Source of the DNA: Nymphaea colorata
Lineage: Eukaryota > Streptophyta > Magnoliopsida > Nymphaeales > Nymphaeaceae
Direction of reading: 5' to 3'
Assembly (NCBI RefSeq): GCF_008831285.2
Contig: NW_022204738.1
Location: 1-19,341 of the forward strand
Length of the DNA: 19,341 nt
Part shown: piece after piece, positions 19,169-19,341 of the stretch
Layout of the letters: each line of letters begins with the position of its first letter
Numbering within the stretch: the stretch's first letter is position 1
Made by a program: the position numbers and the translations under genes
The notes under the pieces: generated by a model
What the model was told of the DNA's origin: nothing
Database searches by the model: none
The model's input: the letters and a program-made list of their open reading frames with translations, nothing else

Positions 19169-19260
19169 TTATTTAAGTCTTTAATTTCATGTAATCAGTA
19201 TGCTTTGAATAATGAAAATGAATTGAGGAATGTGTTGGGCGGAATGCCCTTTTCTCTCTC
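19169..19260 (+). promoter_or_regulatory. Possible core promoter of third LTR
   Basis: TTATTTAAG (19169-19177) and TTTGAATAATG (about 19204) precede the CT-rich tract CCCTTTTCTCTCTCG at about 19247-19261, as in the other two LTRs. No experimental support is possible here. Confidence 0.2.
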
Positions 19261-19341
19261 GTACTCCCCTTGGCTCACCCCTCTCCTGCGGTGGTCTCCC
19301 TCTTCTCCTCCATGGCGTCCCTCCTCACCCATGGGCGCAAC

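Larger units (their letters stand above)
18581..19341 (+). mobile_element. Third LTR, opposite orientation, cut by window end
   Basis: This is the reverse complement of the left LTR from its first bases. It includes the PCR-like invariant words CAGCAAGGTATCTAGGCCAGC and AAAAGGGGGTTGAGCC, the six-unit minisatellite, and the GTGTTGGGCGGAATGCCC segment. It begins with ACGAGC at 18581, shared by the FHA gene and the LTR start, rather than with a clean TGTTA. It is plus-oriented, so it faces the middle LTR as an inverted pair around the copy 2 gene fragment. The remainder lies beyond the window. Confidence 0.85.

Noticed and set aside
8331-19341. Endogenous plant pararetrovirus
   Set aside because: The tRNA-Met primer site is shared with those viruses, but two direct LTRs with TGTTA/TAACA ends and a polypurine tract indicate an LTR element, and no movement protein, coat or polymerase region is visible.

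Overview
The window looks like plant nuclear heterochromatin rather than a prokaryotic or gene-dense region. It has two parts: a long, nearly pure satellite array (1-8330) and a nest of decayed long-terminal-repeat (LTR) retrotransposon copies (about 8331-19341). The plant assignment rests on a minus-strand primer-binding site complementary to the 3' end of initiator tRNA-Met (14111-14130), which is the usual primer of plant LTR elements, and on the general LTR and satellite architecture. I cannot name the species. There is no tRNA, rRNA, intact host gene or CRISPR array that I can support.

Satellite (1-8330). AT-rich monomers of about 114-115 bp are organised in groups of three (about 343 bp) and then in a higher-order unit of exactly 3150 bp at its boundaries (1, 3151, 6301). 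The third unit is cut at 8330. Each higher-order unit contains one block of flipped monomers, which gives a large inverted repeat (158-bp arms, 33-bp spacer) and, beside it, a shorter hairpin. The units are nearly identical but mosaic in which variants they share.

Retroelement nest (8331-19341). Read on the minus strand, one element runs: 5' LTR (17111 down to 14133), primer-binding site, a leader of about 0.85 kb, one long broken reading frame (about 13241 down to 11013), polypurine tract (about 10950-10938), 3' LTR (10936 down to at least 9161). LTR ends are TGTTA...TAACA. The internal region is only about 3.2 kb and I see no protease, reverse transcriptase, RNase H or integrase, so this is a non-autonomous element. 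Its reading frame starts with a forkhead-associated (FHA)-like domain, followed by a short helical segment, a very acidic serine-rich tract, a proline/serine-rich region and an unrecognised C-terminal block. A second internal copy (17112-18586), deleted at its 3' side, is fused directly to the middle LTR. At a six-base microhomology it then meets a third LTR in the opposite orientation (18581 to the window end).

The most notable observation is the FHA-like protein as the sole product of a pol-less LTR element, present in two copies with different disabling mutations. This implies a once-intact frame of roughly 740 codons. Both copies here are pseudogenes.
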